DNA of 64,000 nt from an uncultured Bacteroidales bacterium (GTDB lineage: Bacteria; Bacteroidota; Bacteroidia; Bacteroidales; Bacteroidaceae). The stretch spans positions 1-64,000 of the forward strand of contig CACYYM010000013.1 of assembly GCA_902778625.1 (NCBI GenBank), read 5' to 3'. The notes under the pieces are model-generated. The model was not told the origin of the DNA and searched no databases. It worked only from the letters and a program-made list of their open reading frames with translations. Shown here one piece after another: positions 1 to 8,006 of this stretch. Within the stretch, counting starts at the first letter, position 1, and the number at the start of each line of letters is the position of its first letter. Both the position numbers and the translations under genes were made by a program.

Positions 1-297
1 AAAGAATTATGATTTTAACACTTAATTTTTGGCGTGTTTTTGGCGTGATATTATAAATTGATTTATATCAAATTATCATTATGCTTATATTGATTAATTC
101 CTATTTCTCTTGTAATTCAGGCATTTATGTAAAAGTATAACAAAAATGATAAATTTCAGTCTCAATACATGTTGGCGCCTCATCCCGACTTAAAAACTGA
201 GAAAGCGAAAGGGTGAAAAGGCCAAAGAAAGAGGATGAGACATCGTCTGTGATTTAGCTTTTTCACCTTTTCAATTCTTCACCTTTTCAACTTTTCC
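1..297. other. gene-free leader upstream of the UpxY-type gene
   Basis: No coding region is visible. An 11-base direct repeat (TTTTTGGCGTG twice, about 29-50) lies near the left edge. Closer to the gene, GGTGAAAAGG around 213-222 can pair with CTTTTTCACC around 252-261, and TTCACCTTTTCAA recurs just before the start codon, so the transcript leader could form a hairpin. Long structured leaders are typical of UpxY-type genes. I could not find a convincing TAnnTTTG promoter box or an invertible-promoter repeat here. The window edge may cut off relevant upstream sequence. Confidence 0.4.
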
Positions 298-816
298 ATG
301 GAAAGCTGGTTCGCGATGCGCGTCACTTATCGGCGCGAAATGAAGGTCAAGGCGGAAATGGACGCTTTGGAGGTGCCGGCTTTTGTGCCCATGCGCCGCA
401 TCATGCAGAGGGGTAGCCGCCTTCGGAACACGCTTGAACCGGCAATCCACAATCTCATTTTCATTCATGCGACAGAGGAAAAGGTGCAGGCTCTCAAGAA
501 GTCGCGCCCAGAACTGCAGTACATGATGCGCAAGATGAACGGGAAGATGGAGAAAATCGTCGTGCCTGAACAGGAGATGGAGGACTTCATGAAAGTTTGT
601 ACCGCGAGTCAGGACTTCGTAGAAATTGTGTCGGCAGACGGGATCAAGCTCAAGTCGGGGCAGGAGGTGATGATTGTCAGCGGCCCTCTGCAAGGCATTC
701 GTGGCCACTTTCAGCGCGTGGAAGGACATCGCTCGCGCCGCTTCATTGTCACCATTCCCGGGGCTTGTGCGGCCACAGTCGAAGTCAAGGCAGAAGAAGT
801 GATGCCTATTACCTGA
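298..816 (+). CDS. UpxY-type NusG-family transcription antiterminator
   Basis: 172 residues. It opens with a NusG N-terminal domain (ESWFAMRVTYRREMKVKAEM, with the W-[FY]-A-x-R signature) and ends with a KOW-like segment near residues 125-150 (VMIVSGPLQGIRGHF). Proteins of this type in Bacteroides (UpxY) load on RNA polymerase and prevent early termination, normally in the long operon that they head. Here the next gene downstream is on the opposite strand and the two stop codons overlap (809-816), so no polysaccharide operon follows. Either it acts on a distant locus or it is a relic. The NusG-family call is firm; the UpxY subtype is inferred from length and lineage. Confidence 0.85.
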   Translation: MESWFAMRVTYRREMKVKAEMDALEVPAFVPMRRIMQRGSRLRNTLEPAIHNLIFIHATEEKVQALKKSRPELQYMMRKMNGKMEKIVVPEQEMEDFMKVCTASQDFVEIVSADGIKLKSGQEVMIVSGPLQGIRGHFQRVEGHRSRRFIVTIPGACAATVEVKAEEVMPIT

Positions 817-1627
817 CAATAGAAGTGCACTCGTGCCTTAACCCTTTGCTTTTCGAGAGATAAGCCTTTGCGACGCCAAAGCGCAGGAACAGGTCGAGAC
901 GGACGGGAATGTGGTTCTCGTCGTCGGAGATATAAAAGGTGATGATTTCCTTCTCCTTGCCGTTCGGGTATTCCACAAACGAGAAGACAACGCATTTGTA
1001 AGTGATGCCGGTGCTCTTCATCTTGAAGTCCTCGCGGCCACGATAGATGAGGGTGATGTCCTCGACCTTGTGTCCGTCGGCCATCGGCATGCGCAGTTTC
1101 TCGCCTTTCTTCATGTTATCGACTTTGAAGGAACGTGCCCGAAGCAACATGCTCATCATATCGTAGAGGCACTTCGTATTGTCGTAAGTCTTCTCCGTAA
1201 CAGTTCCGTCGCGGTCCTTGTAGCGTTGGCGAAGATGCGTCTTGCCGCCAGGATAGGTGTACCACACTTCATCGACGTAATACTTGCCGCCCTCGTTGGC
1301 TCCCTTCTTGTAGTAACGAGGCGTCATGTCCTCTGTGACGATGCTCTGCATTGTGTCTCGCATCATAAAGAAGCGGTCGAGTCGGGAGCTGGTACGTGTG
1401 ATGAGATGTGACTTGTAGGCAGGTTTGCCTTCCCACTTCGTGCCGGAGATGCTCATCGTTGCTGTGCCTGCGCTGACCCAGACGAACTTCCAATTGAAGA
1501 AGAGGTCGTAGTTGAGCTCCTCACCTGCGCTGAAAGCGGTGTTCTCGGCAGTACACTGGGCATTCGCCCTTATGCAAACAGAGAGCACAAAAGCTATTAT
1601 ATATATATAATGTATTAGGCGTCGCAT
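809..1627 (-). CDS. DUF3108-domain exported protein
   Basis: 272 residues with a signal peptide (about residues 1-23, ending RANA). The body matches the DUF3108 pattern: a beta-rich fold with FSAGEELNYDLFFNW near the start, a central KxxMPxxDGHKVEDI segment and a C-terminal IPVRLDLFLRFG segment. DUF3108 proteins are periplasmic or outer-membrane associated and of unknown role. It is the last gene of the acpP operon, 18 bases after the Ig lipoprotein gene. Its last 8 bases overlap the 3' end of the convergent UpxY-type gene, so transcription of the two could interfere. Confidence 0.8.
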   Translation of the reverse strand: MRRLIHYIYIIAFVLSVCIRANAQCTAENTAFSAGEELNYDLFFNWKFVWVSAGTATMSISGTKWEGKPAYKSHLITRTSSRLDRFFMMRDTMQSIVTEDMTPRYYKKGANEGGKYYVDEVWYTYPGGKTHLRQRYKDRDGTVTEKTYDNTKCLYDMMSMLLRARSFKVDNMKKGEKLRMPMADGHKVEDITLIYRGREDFKMKSTGITYKCVVFSFVEYPNGKEKEIITFYISDDENHIPVRLDLFLRFGVAKAYLSKSKGLRHECTSIVR

Positions 1628-1645
1628 TCTCTCTTTCTTGTTACC

Positions 1646-3610
1646 TTATTCCCTGCTTCCCCGTCTTTGCTCCCTTTCAGCCTGCTTCTGCTGGAGACGT
1701 TCCTTGTTGCGTTGCTTGACATTCTTCTCCTTGTCGGGCTTCTGCTTGGTTATTTCAATAGGTTTCTGCCACATACGCCCTATCTCGAGCGGCGCCCAGT
1801 CCTGCTCGATGTCCCACTTCGCCTTCACCGTAATAGGCTTTGGGAAGTAATAGACAGGCTCGGGCTGTAAGCCTCTGTCATAGTTGCCTGTGCTCCAAAC
1901 GCCGTTGCCATCGTAATCTACAAAGCAACGCAGGTAATACTCTGTGGGCTTCATGAAGAAGAAGTCTGCCCGTCCGTCTTTCTCTGCCGGAAGCTCTGCA
2001 ACAATCTTATCGCTCTTGTTTAAGAGCTGAACGATGACCTGTGCCGTATCGGGGAGAATGACGTGGACAAAGAGCGAGCCGTAATCATCCTCACTCTTCA
2101 CAGTAAACTCGCTTCTGATTGTCCTGCAAGGGTCGCCCATCACGCCGACTACTGCTGCGCTGTCTATCGTGAAACGGTACTGACGCTTCTGTTCCCATTC
2201 GGCATACAGTGTGTAGGACTTGATGTCGCGGTCCGGCAAGAAGAGGAACGGCTCGGGCAACCAAAAGCTGTCCTCCTTGATGTAGAGGTGCATGCGTGTC
2301 GTATCGACTTTCGCTATGGGCTGCTTTGCGATGTAATGGACATTTTGATTCGGGTCGATGCTGCCTGATGGCTTTGCCGAGATCTCGAGGAACGTATTTT
2401 CGTATGGGTTAGCCTCCGCAGTCAAAGGCACCTTGGACTTCCTCAGTTGCTTCTCTCGTTGCTTTTGCCACTCCTGTATCTTCTTCTCTTTCTCCTTTTG
2501 CAGCTTCTCCCAAGTCAACTTTGGCGCTTCCTCAATCAACTCTGTATGAGGCTGCAAGACGCCTGTTGTGTCGGTCTCAAGGAACGTCATCTCAAATCGG
2601 ATAGTGTCTTCTCGATGCGTGAAAGCCGTGTCCGTTATCCAATATGTAATGGTGTCGTTGTAGAGCGAAGCGTCTGCTACAAGGCAGCTCTCATCGAAGT
2701 TCAAACCTTTGATGATGGGCAAAGAGTCGGCAGGAGCTGTGAAGTAGAACCTTATGACATCGGGGTCAGGACGTTCGCGCTTGAGCAAGTGCTGGTCTTG
2801 GCCTTCCTCAAGGAACGCATTGAGCACCAGGTAATCAGGAAAGTAATGGACGTATGGAACGACACGAATGGAGTCGTAGTGCGTCGAGTCACGCCAAACG
2901 GTATCCATGCGTACATCCCATTTACAAGTAGTTGTGAAGGTATCGGGCAGAAAGGCAATACGTTCGCTTTTCTGCGAAAGGAGGAAGTTGCCATCCTTAT
3001 CTTCGAGAGCGAAAGCACGATACTGGCCCGGCTTTACGCCCTTGATGCAGAACTTGCCCGAACCATTTGTGCGCGAGACACGAGCGAAAGGCTTATGCCT
3101 CATAATGGTGTCGTTGAAGAGAGAGTCTATAGGATAAAGACCGACGAGAATGCCTTTTATCGGCTCCAGGTCCGCTGCATTGAGCACAGCTCCAGACACT
3201 TCCATTGTGTCAATCTCTTCGCCCGTACTGAAGCTGTAAGTGTAGTGTCCCATCGGATTGCCTTCGTTGTTGTCGACGATAGCGTCGCCAAAATCGATGG
3301 TATAGGTCGTGCTTGCCTTCAAACTGTCATAAAGTGTCACCTTCACGCTCTTGCCGTCAGCGCGGATGTTGGCAGGCTCAATCTGAGGAGGCGAAACAAT
3401 GACCTTCTCGTTAGCATTCTCGAGCTTGACGTATTCGTCGAAGCGAATCTTTATCTTGCGCTCAGTGTTGTTCGTTGCACGATCCGCAGGATAGCTCGAC
3501 ACGACCTTCGGCGGTATCTCGTCGTAAATGCCGCCGTCGGGTGCGCCTATGCTTGCGCAAGCCGCAATGAGCAACAGCGCAAAGCCTGCAAATATGTGCC
3601 TCGACTTCAT
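1646..3610 (-). CDS. Ig-like-domain lipoprotein (SbsA Ig-like)
   Basis: 654 residues. The N-terminus is a lipoprotein signal with a lipobox ending LLIAAC (Cys18), so it should be anchored in a membrane, probably the outer one. Residues about 33-130 resemble an SbsA-type Ig-like domain (PPKVVSSYPADRATNNTE ... STTYTIDFGDAIVDNNEGN). A CNA-B/carboxypeptidase-regulatory-like beta sandwich follows (GVKPGQYRAFALEDKDGNF). The last 35 residues are a highly charged Lys/Gln/Arg tail. Similar lipoproteins accompany the GH3 and rnc genes in other Bacteroidales. It starts 5 bases after the GH3 stop. No catalytic motif was seen; a cell-envelope role is inferred. Confidence 0.75.
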   Translation of the reverse strand: MKSRHIFAGFALLLIAACASIGAPDGGIYDEIPPKVVSSYPADRATNNTERKIKIRFDEYVKLENANEKVIVSPPQIEPANIRADGKSVKVTLYDSLKASTTYTIDFGDAIVDNNEGNPMGHYTYSFSTGEEIDTMEVSGAVLNAADLEPIKGILVGLYPIDSLFNDTIMRHKPFARVSRTNGSGKFCIKGVKPGQYRAFALEDKDGNFLLSQKSERIAFLPDTFTTTCKWDVRMDTVWRDSTHYDSIRVVPYVHYFPDYLVLNAFLEEGQDQHLLKRERPDPDVIRFYFTAPADSLPIIKGLNFDESCLVADASLYNDTITYWITDTAFTHREDTIRFEMTFLETDTTGVLQPHTELIEEAPKLTWEKLQKEKEKKIQEWQKQREKQLRKSKVPLTAEANPYENTFLEISAKPSGSIDPNQNVHYIAKQPIAKVDTTRMHLYIKEDSFWLPEPFLFLPDRDIKSYTLYAEWEQKRQYRFTIDSAAVVGVMGDPCRTIRSEFTVKSEDDYGSLFVHVILPDTAQVIVQLLNKSDKIVAELPAEKDGRADFFFMKPTEYYLRCFVDYDGNGVWSTGNYDRGLQPEPVYYFPKPITVKAKWDIEQDWAPLEIGRMWQKPIEITKQKPDKEKNVKQRNKERLQQKQAEREQRRGSRE

Positions 3611-3615
3611 CTACC

Positions 3616-5127
3616 TTATTTATCTATATTAAGCGCCAGCACTTGTTCGATGATGTCGCGATTGTTGCAGAGTCGTGGAACTTTGTGCTGTCCGCCGAGC
3701 TTGCCCTTCTGCTTGAGCCAATCGTTGAACACGTCGGGTCGCGCCTTGATGAGCTCGAGCCTCTGAAGCGTAATGTCCTTGTATCGCTTGGCTTCGTAGT
3801 CGGAGTTTATCTGCTGAAGGCTCTTGTCGAGGATGCTGGCAAAGGCTTCAATGTCGCTCGGCTCTTTGCTGAACTCGACTATCCATTGATGTCGACATTT
3901 GCCGTCAGCATCCATGAAGACGGGTGCCGCAGTATATTCCAGAACCTCTGCTCCTGTCTGCCGACACGCTTCTGCCAGTCCCTTTTCGGCATTATCGACG
4001 ATGAGTTCCTCACCGAATGCGTTGATGAAGGACTTGGTGCGACCCGTGATAACGAACTTGTAGGGATTGCGTGAAGTGAAGCGAATCATGTCGCCAATAA
4101 TGTAACGCCACAAGCCGCTCGATGTCGAGATGACCATCGCGTAGTTCTTGCCCGTCTCGACTCCCCAGAGAGGCACGACAGTCGGCTGTTCCTTGTCGAA
4201 CTCGTCCATTGGGATGAACTCGTAGAAAACGCCGTAGTCAATCATCAGGCTCATCGCCGTGTCGCTCGGGTCGTCCTGCAAGCCAAAGAAGCCTTCCGAT
4301 GCGTTGTAAGTCTCCATGTAGTGCATGCGAGGCAACGTAATAAGCCGCTCGTACTGTCCGCGATAGGGTGTGAAAGCGACGCCGCCATGGAAGAAGACCT
4401 CCAAGTTAGGCCAAACATCACCAAGGGGCTTGCCACTGAGTTCGATGATGCGATTCAGAACAGACAGCATCCAAGAGGGAACGCCGCTGAGGTTCGTGAC
4501 GTTCTGCTTCATGGCCTCTCTCGCGATGCGGTCTCTCTTTACTTCAAAGTCACTGAGCAAAGCAGTGGCTTTCTTCGGGACACGCACTAGGTTGACCAGC
4601 GGATTGATGTTCTCGATGAGGATAGCACTGAGGTCGCCCACAAGGCTGCCCGGCAAATTGTAGTTCGGAGCATGACTGCCGCCAAGGATGAGCGCTTTGC
4701 CATCAAAGATACGACTCTTCGGGTTGTTCCTCAAGTACCAGACAACAGCATCGGTTCCGCCAGCATAATGCGTGTCGTGCAAGCCGTCTTTGCTAACAGG
4801 AATGAACTTGCTCTTGTCGTTCGTCGTACCGCTCGACTTCGCATACCACTTCACCTTGCCCGGCCAAAGCACATCCTTCTCGCCATGACGCATCCTATCG
4901 ATGTATCCCTTCAACTCCTCGTAAGTATTGAGAGGAGTTTGAATCGCAAAGTCCTCATAATTGAGGCACTTGTCGTAGCCGTATGCCCTGCCCCACTCCG
5001 TCTGCGCAGCTTTGCCAAGCAGACGTTTGAGGACACCTCTCTGCAAAGCTTCAGCCTCTATCTGATATAGGTCGAGTTTGCGAAGGCGAGGCGTGAAGAT
5101 GGGACGTATGATGTTAGTTAGTGACAT
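3616..5127 (-). CDS. GH3 auxin-responsive-promoter family protein (acyl-adenylate-forming)
   Basis: 503 residues, typical length for bacterial GH3-like proteins of Bacteroidetes. The ANL-type nucleotide-binding motifs are visible: KSSGTTNDKSKFIPVS near residues 95-110 and YNASEGFFGLQ near 275. In plants, GH3 enzymes adenylate and amidate carboxylic acids. The bacterial substrate is unknown. The start overlaps the end of rnc by 14 bases, which indicates translational coupling. Position behind acpP and fabF suggests a link to fatty-acid or lipid-like carboxylates, but that is inference from context only. Confidence 0.85.
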   Translation of the reverse strand: MSLTNIIRPIFTPRLRKLDLYQIEAEALQRGVLKRLLGKAAQTEWGRAYGYDKCLNYEDFAIQTPLNTYEELKGYIDRMRHGEKDVLWPGKVKWYAKSSGTTNDKSKFIPVSKDGLHDTHYAGGTDAVVWYLRNNPKSRIFDGKALILGGSHAPNYNLPGSLVGDLSAILIENINPLVNLVRVPKKATALLSDFEVKRDRIAREAMKQNVTNLSGVPSWMLSVLNRIIELSGKPLGDVWPNLEVFFHGGVAFTPYRGQYERLITLPRMHYMETYNASEGFFGLQDDPSDTAMSLMIDYGVFYEFIPMDEFDKEQPTVVPLWGVETGKNYAMVISTSSGLWRYIIGDMIRFTSRNPYKFVITGRTKSFINAFGEELIVDNAEKGLAEACRQTGAEVLEYTAAPVFMDADGKCRHQWIVEFSKEPSDIEAFASILDKSLQQINSDYEAKRYKDITLQRLELIKARPDVFNDWLKQKGKLGGQHKVPRLCNNRDIIEQVLALNIDK

Positions 5128-5893
5128 GTTTGCTGTTTACTATTTCGTCGTGCAACTTGCGGTCGTGCTTGAGACGGTGCAGAGCGTTACGACTTGCTTT
5201 CTGATGGCTTTCCTTTTTCGAGTAACCTTTGCCACGAGCGCACTCGTGTCCGCCAACCATTACCTTTGAGCAGAAGAGCGGCGAACCATCTTCTGTCTTT
5301 GTCTCGTCAAGCAGTACATACTCCAACGTGACCTTATGCTTCTGGCACCACTCCAGCAGTTTGCTCTTGAAGTTCACTTCCTGATACGCCAGTTTATCAA
5401 TGTCGATAAGCCGCCGCATTATTTTCTTCTTAATGAAAGTCTTGCAGTGACCGTAGCCTCTGTCGAGGTAAATGGCTCCCACAAGCGCTTCGAAAGCATT
5501 GCCTGCAAGGTAGCTGTTGTGGGTCTGGTTTTGTTCGTTTCTGCGAATGAGCTTGTCAAGGCCTATCTCTTGAGCAAGCCTGCCAAGCGATTCTCGCTGC
5601 ACTATCTTGCTTCTGGTATTGGTCAAAAAGCCTTCTCTCTTACGGGGGAAGTGATGGAAGACAATTTCACCCACGACGGCATCGAGTATCGCATCGCCCA
5701 GAAACTCTAGCCTCTCGTTGTTGAGCGACGCGCCGCTCTTAGCTTGAGCGTGCATCGACTTGTGCATCAGGGCTTCCTGATAGAGGCTTATCTTGCGTGG
5801 ATAGAAGCCCAGCATACGATGAAAAGCGCGATAAAGCTCCTTATCCTTACGGAAAGGCAGCCTTATCGCGTCTATCAGGTTTACGGCAGACAC
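5114..5893 (-). CDS. rnc: ribonuclease III
   Basis: 259 residues. The RNase III signature NERLEFLGDAIL sits at about residues 59-70, with metal ligands Glu63 and Asp67. The second cluster is GNAFEALVGAIYLD (about 131-144), where Glu135 is kept and Asn stands where many family members have Asp. A double-stranded RNA-binding domain occupies about residues 168-245. It processes rRNA precursors and other double-stranded RNA in the cytoplasm. It starts 3 bases after fabF and overlaps the GH3 gene by 14 bases. The fabF-rnc linkage is widespread in Bacteroidetes. Confidence 0.96.
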   Translation of the reverse strand: MSAVNLIDAIRLPFRKDKELYRAFHRMLGFYPRKISLYQEALMHKSMHAQAKSGASLNNERLEFLGDAILDAVVGEIVFHHFPRKREGFLTNTRSKIVQRESLGRLAQEIGLDKLIRRNEQNQTHNSYLAGNAFEALVGAIYLDRGYGHCKTFIKKKIMRRLIDIDKLAYQEVNFKSKLLEWCQKHKVTLEYVLLDETKTEDGSPLFCSKVMVGGHECARGKGYSKKESHQKASRNALHRLKHDRKLHDEIVNSKHVTN

Positions 5894-5896
5894 GGC

Positions 5897-7162
5897 CTAT
5901 CCTGCGTACTTCTTAAAGATAACGCAGGCGTTATGACCTCCAAAGCCAAAGGTGTTGCTCAGGGCAGCACGAACGGGGCGCTTCTGTGCCTGGCCGAAGG
6001 TGAAGTTCAACTTATAGTCAATCTCGGGATCTTCGTCGCCGTCTTCATGGTTGATGGTGGGCGGTACGATGTCCTCCTTGACTGCCATCACGCTTGCCAT
6101 TGCCTCGATGGCTCCAGCTGCACCAAGCAGATGACCTGTCATCGACTTTGTGCTGCTGATATTAAGCTCATAGGCATGTTGGCCAAAGACGTCCAAAATA
6201 GCCTTGCACTCGCTGATGTCTCCGACGGGAGTCGATGTGCCGTGCACATTGATGTAGTCTATTTCAGCGGGCTTCATGCCAGCATCTTCGAGGGCATTCT
6301 CCATGACAAGCTTTGCGCCAAGACCTTCTGGGTGAGATGCCGTAATATGGTGTGCATCGGCACTCATGCCGGCACCTGCCATCTCGGCATATATCTTCGC
6401 ACCACGAGCCTTTGCATGCTCCAGCTCTTCAAGCACGAGGACTGCACTGCCTTCTGCCATCACGAAACCGTCACGACTTGCGCTGAACGGACGACTTGCC
6501 TTTTGAGGCTCCTCGTTACGGGTGCTCAGGGCCTTCATCGCAGTGAAGCCTCCCACACCGGCTGCCGTGATAGCTGCTTCAGCACCACCGCTCACGACAA
6601 CGTCAGCCTTACCCAGACGGATGAGGTTGAAAGCGTCGGCAAGAGCATTGGTCGATGAAGCGCAGGCACTCGAGGTGATGTAGTTCGGTCCGTGGAAGCC
6701 GTACTTGATGCTGATATGACCTGCACAAATGTCGGCTATCATCTTGGGCACGAAGAAAGGATTAAACTTAGGACCGATGGTGTCGGCTGTCTTGGCATAA
6801 GCCGTGACTTCCTCCTCATAGGTCTTCATGCCGCCGATACCGACGCCGAAGATAACACCAACGCGGTTCTTGTCCACCTGCTCGAGGTCCATTGCGCTGT
6901 CATCCACTGCCATAGTGGCAGCAGCAAGAGCGTACTGGCAATAGGGGTCCATCTTGCGGGCCTCTTTCTTGTCGATGAACTGCTCAGGATCGAAGTTCTT
7001 TACCTCACAGGCAAACTGTGCCTTGAACTTGGATGCATCGAAATGTGTGATAGGCGCAGCACCGCTCACGCCATTAAGCATATTCTGCCACGTCTCAGCA
7101 GCAGTGTTGCCTAACGGAGTGACGGCACCAATGCCAGTCACCACAACTCTTTTCAACTCCAT
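5897..7162 (-). CDS. fabF: beta-ketoacyl-ACP synthase II (FabF)
   Basis: 421 residues, the usual length. The Cys-His-His catalytic triad is visible: Cys167 in SSACASS, His307 in VHGTSTPVGD and His344 in SMTGHLLGAAG. It elongates acyl-ACP with malonyl-ACP in cytoplasmic fatty-acid synthesis. It starts 3 bases after the acpP stop, so the carrier protein and the enzyme that uses it are made together. Cytosolic, homodimeric by family knowledge. Confidence 0.97.
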   Translation of the reverse strand: MELKRVVVTGIGAVTPLGNTAAETWQNMLNGVSGAAPITHFDASKFKAQFACEVKNFDPEQFIDKKEARKMDPYCQYALAAATMAVDDSAMDLEQVDKNRVGVIFGVGIGGMKTYEEEVTAYAKTADTIGPKFNPFFVPKMIADICAGHISIKYGFHGPNYITSSACASSTNALADAFNLIRLGKADVVVSGGAEAAITAAGVGGFTAMKALSTRNEEPQKASRPFSASRDGFVMAEGSAVLVLEELEHAKARGAKIYAEMAGAGMSADAHHITASHPEGLGAKLVMENALEDAGMKPAEIDYINVHGTSTPVGDISECKAILDVFGQHAYELNISSTKSMTGHLLGAAGAIEAMASVMAVKEDIVPPTINHEDGDEDPEIDYKLNFTFGQAQKRPVRAALSNTFGFGGHNACVIFKKYAG

Positions 7163-7165
7163 TAT

Positions 7166-7399
7166 TTACTTGTTTGCTTCGATAAATGCGATAGCATCAG
7201 CAACGGTAGAGATCTTCTCTGCCTTATCGTCGGGAATGGTGATCTCGAATGCCTTCTCGAACTCCATAATCAGCTCAACGGTGTCCAAAGAGTCAGCACC
7301 AAGGTCGTTTGTGAATGATGCTTCGGGAGTAACGTCTGCTTCATCTACACCCAACTTATCAACGATAATCTCTTTTACTTTTGCTTCAATTTCTGACAT
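7166..7399 (-). CDS. acpP: acyl carrier protein
   Basis: 77 residues, acidic, with the phosphopantetheine attachment motif [12 protein letters not shown] (Ser at about residue 36). It carries acyl chains during fatty-acid synthesis. It is the first gene of a six-gene minus-strand operon whose promoter lies at 7454-7484. A double dyad that could bind a regulator lies further upstream (7508-7541). Confidence 0.98.
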   Translation of the reverse strand: MSEIEAKVKEIIVDKLGVDEADVTPEASFTNDLGADSLDTVELIMEFEKAFEITIPDDKAEKISTVADAIAFIEANK

Positions 7400-7453
7400 A
7401 ACTTTATGTTTTGGTTATAAAAAAATGTTTAGTCTCTCTTTTTATTTGCGGTG

Positions 7454-7484
7454 CAAAGTAACAACATTTTGCGCAATTATGCAA
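7454..7484 (-). promoter_or_regulatory. promoter of the acpP operon
   Basis: On the minus strand a -7 element TTACTTTG (7454-7461) follows a -33 TTG (7482-7484) with 20 bases between. This is close to the Bacteroidetes consensus TTTG-N19-TAnnTTTG. It lies about 55 bases before the acpP start codon. Confidence 0.6.
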
Positions 7485-7507
7485 CTATTAGGCTTAAAAA
7501 CATACCC

Positions 7508-7541
7508 AAATGTGCACATTTTAACTTTTTTTGTGCACAAA
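7508..7541. promoter_or_regulatory. double dyad, possible operator upstream of acpP
   Basis: Two copies of the self-complementary octamer TGTGCACA lie at 7511-7518 and 7532-7539, centres 21 bases apart, about two helical turns. Each is extended by matching flanks (AAATGTGCACATTT, TTTGTGCACAAA). They sit just upstream of the acpP -33 element. This looks like a pair of sites for a dimeric regulator of the fatty-acid operon; the protein is unknown. Confidence 0.45.
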
Positions 7542-7716
7542 TCGGGCATAAAGGGCTGCGAAAACAGCCCCTTTCGCGCGCGTATTATAATATAAGGTAT
7601 AAGCAAAACTACATTATTGGACGAATAAAACATCATTTCCGGCAGCCCAAACAAACCGATTCGACACATACCTCAGGCGGAAGCCAAGAGCGACCTTACT
7701 CAACGTCGTACATGGT

Positions 7717-7857
7717 GTTCATTATATGTACATGTATGTATAATTATATGTACATGTATGTATAATTAAATATTCATGTACATATAATCAACTTAACGTG
7801 TTATGTTTGGAAACTCAACGTGTCGAATCGGGTAAGACAACGTGTGAAAGCTGGCAG
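7717..7857. repeat. 22-base-period array with palindromic AT-rich core (copy A)
   Basis: From 7726 to 7857 there are six consecutive units of exactly 22 bases. The first three are AT-rich with a CATGTATG or CATGTACA core; the last three share AACGTGT at the same position in each unit. The AT-rich part, with flanking GTTC (7717) and CAAC (7792), forms a 76-base near-perfect palindrome. The same arrangement occurs at 37029-37166, and the core also at 50064-50139. The region lies between the divergent acpP and priA genes. No coding sequence was seen in 7400-8006. Confidence 0.7.
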
Positions 7858-7990
7858 AAGCTCTTGGCATCGAAGATTGCAGGGCATTGGAAATGACCTG
7901 GTCCAACATTATTAAAGGTGTACGAAACAATTCTTCGAGCCACACTTTCACTTTTTTAATTTTCAATTTTCAATTTTCAATTATTCTTTG

Positions 7991-7998
7991 TACCTTTG
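7991..7998 (+). promoter_or_regulatory. -7 element of the priA promoter
   Basis: TACCTTTG, an exact match to the Bacteroidetes -7 consensus, ends 8 bases before the chosen priA start. A clear -33 box is not visible. Its position argues that the earlier in-frame ATG at 7887 lies upstream of the transcript. Confidence 0.55.
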
Positions 7999-8006
7999 CC
8001 CCAACT

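Noticed and set aside
298..816. A capsule or exopolysaccharide locus signalled by the UpxY-type gene
   Set aside because: No glycosyltransferase, flippase or polymerase gene occurs anywhere in the window.
7442..7669. A 75-codon minus-strand frame upstream of acpP
   Set aside because: It covers the acpP promoter and the dyads, has no recognisable protein features and no start context.
7887..8006. Upstream ATG giving a 40-residue longer PriA
   Set aside because: The extra segment is low-complexity and lies upstream of the TACCTTTG box; the family N-terminus begins at 8007.
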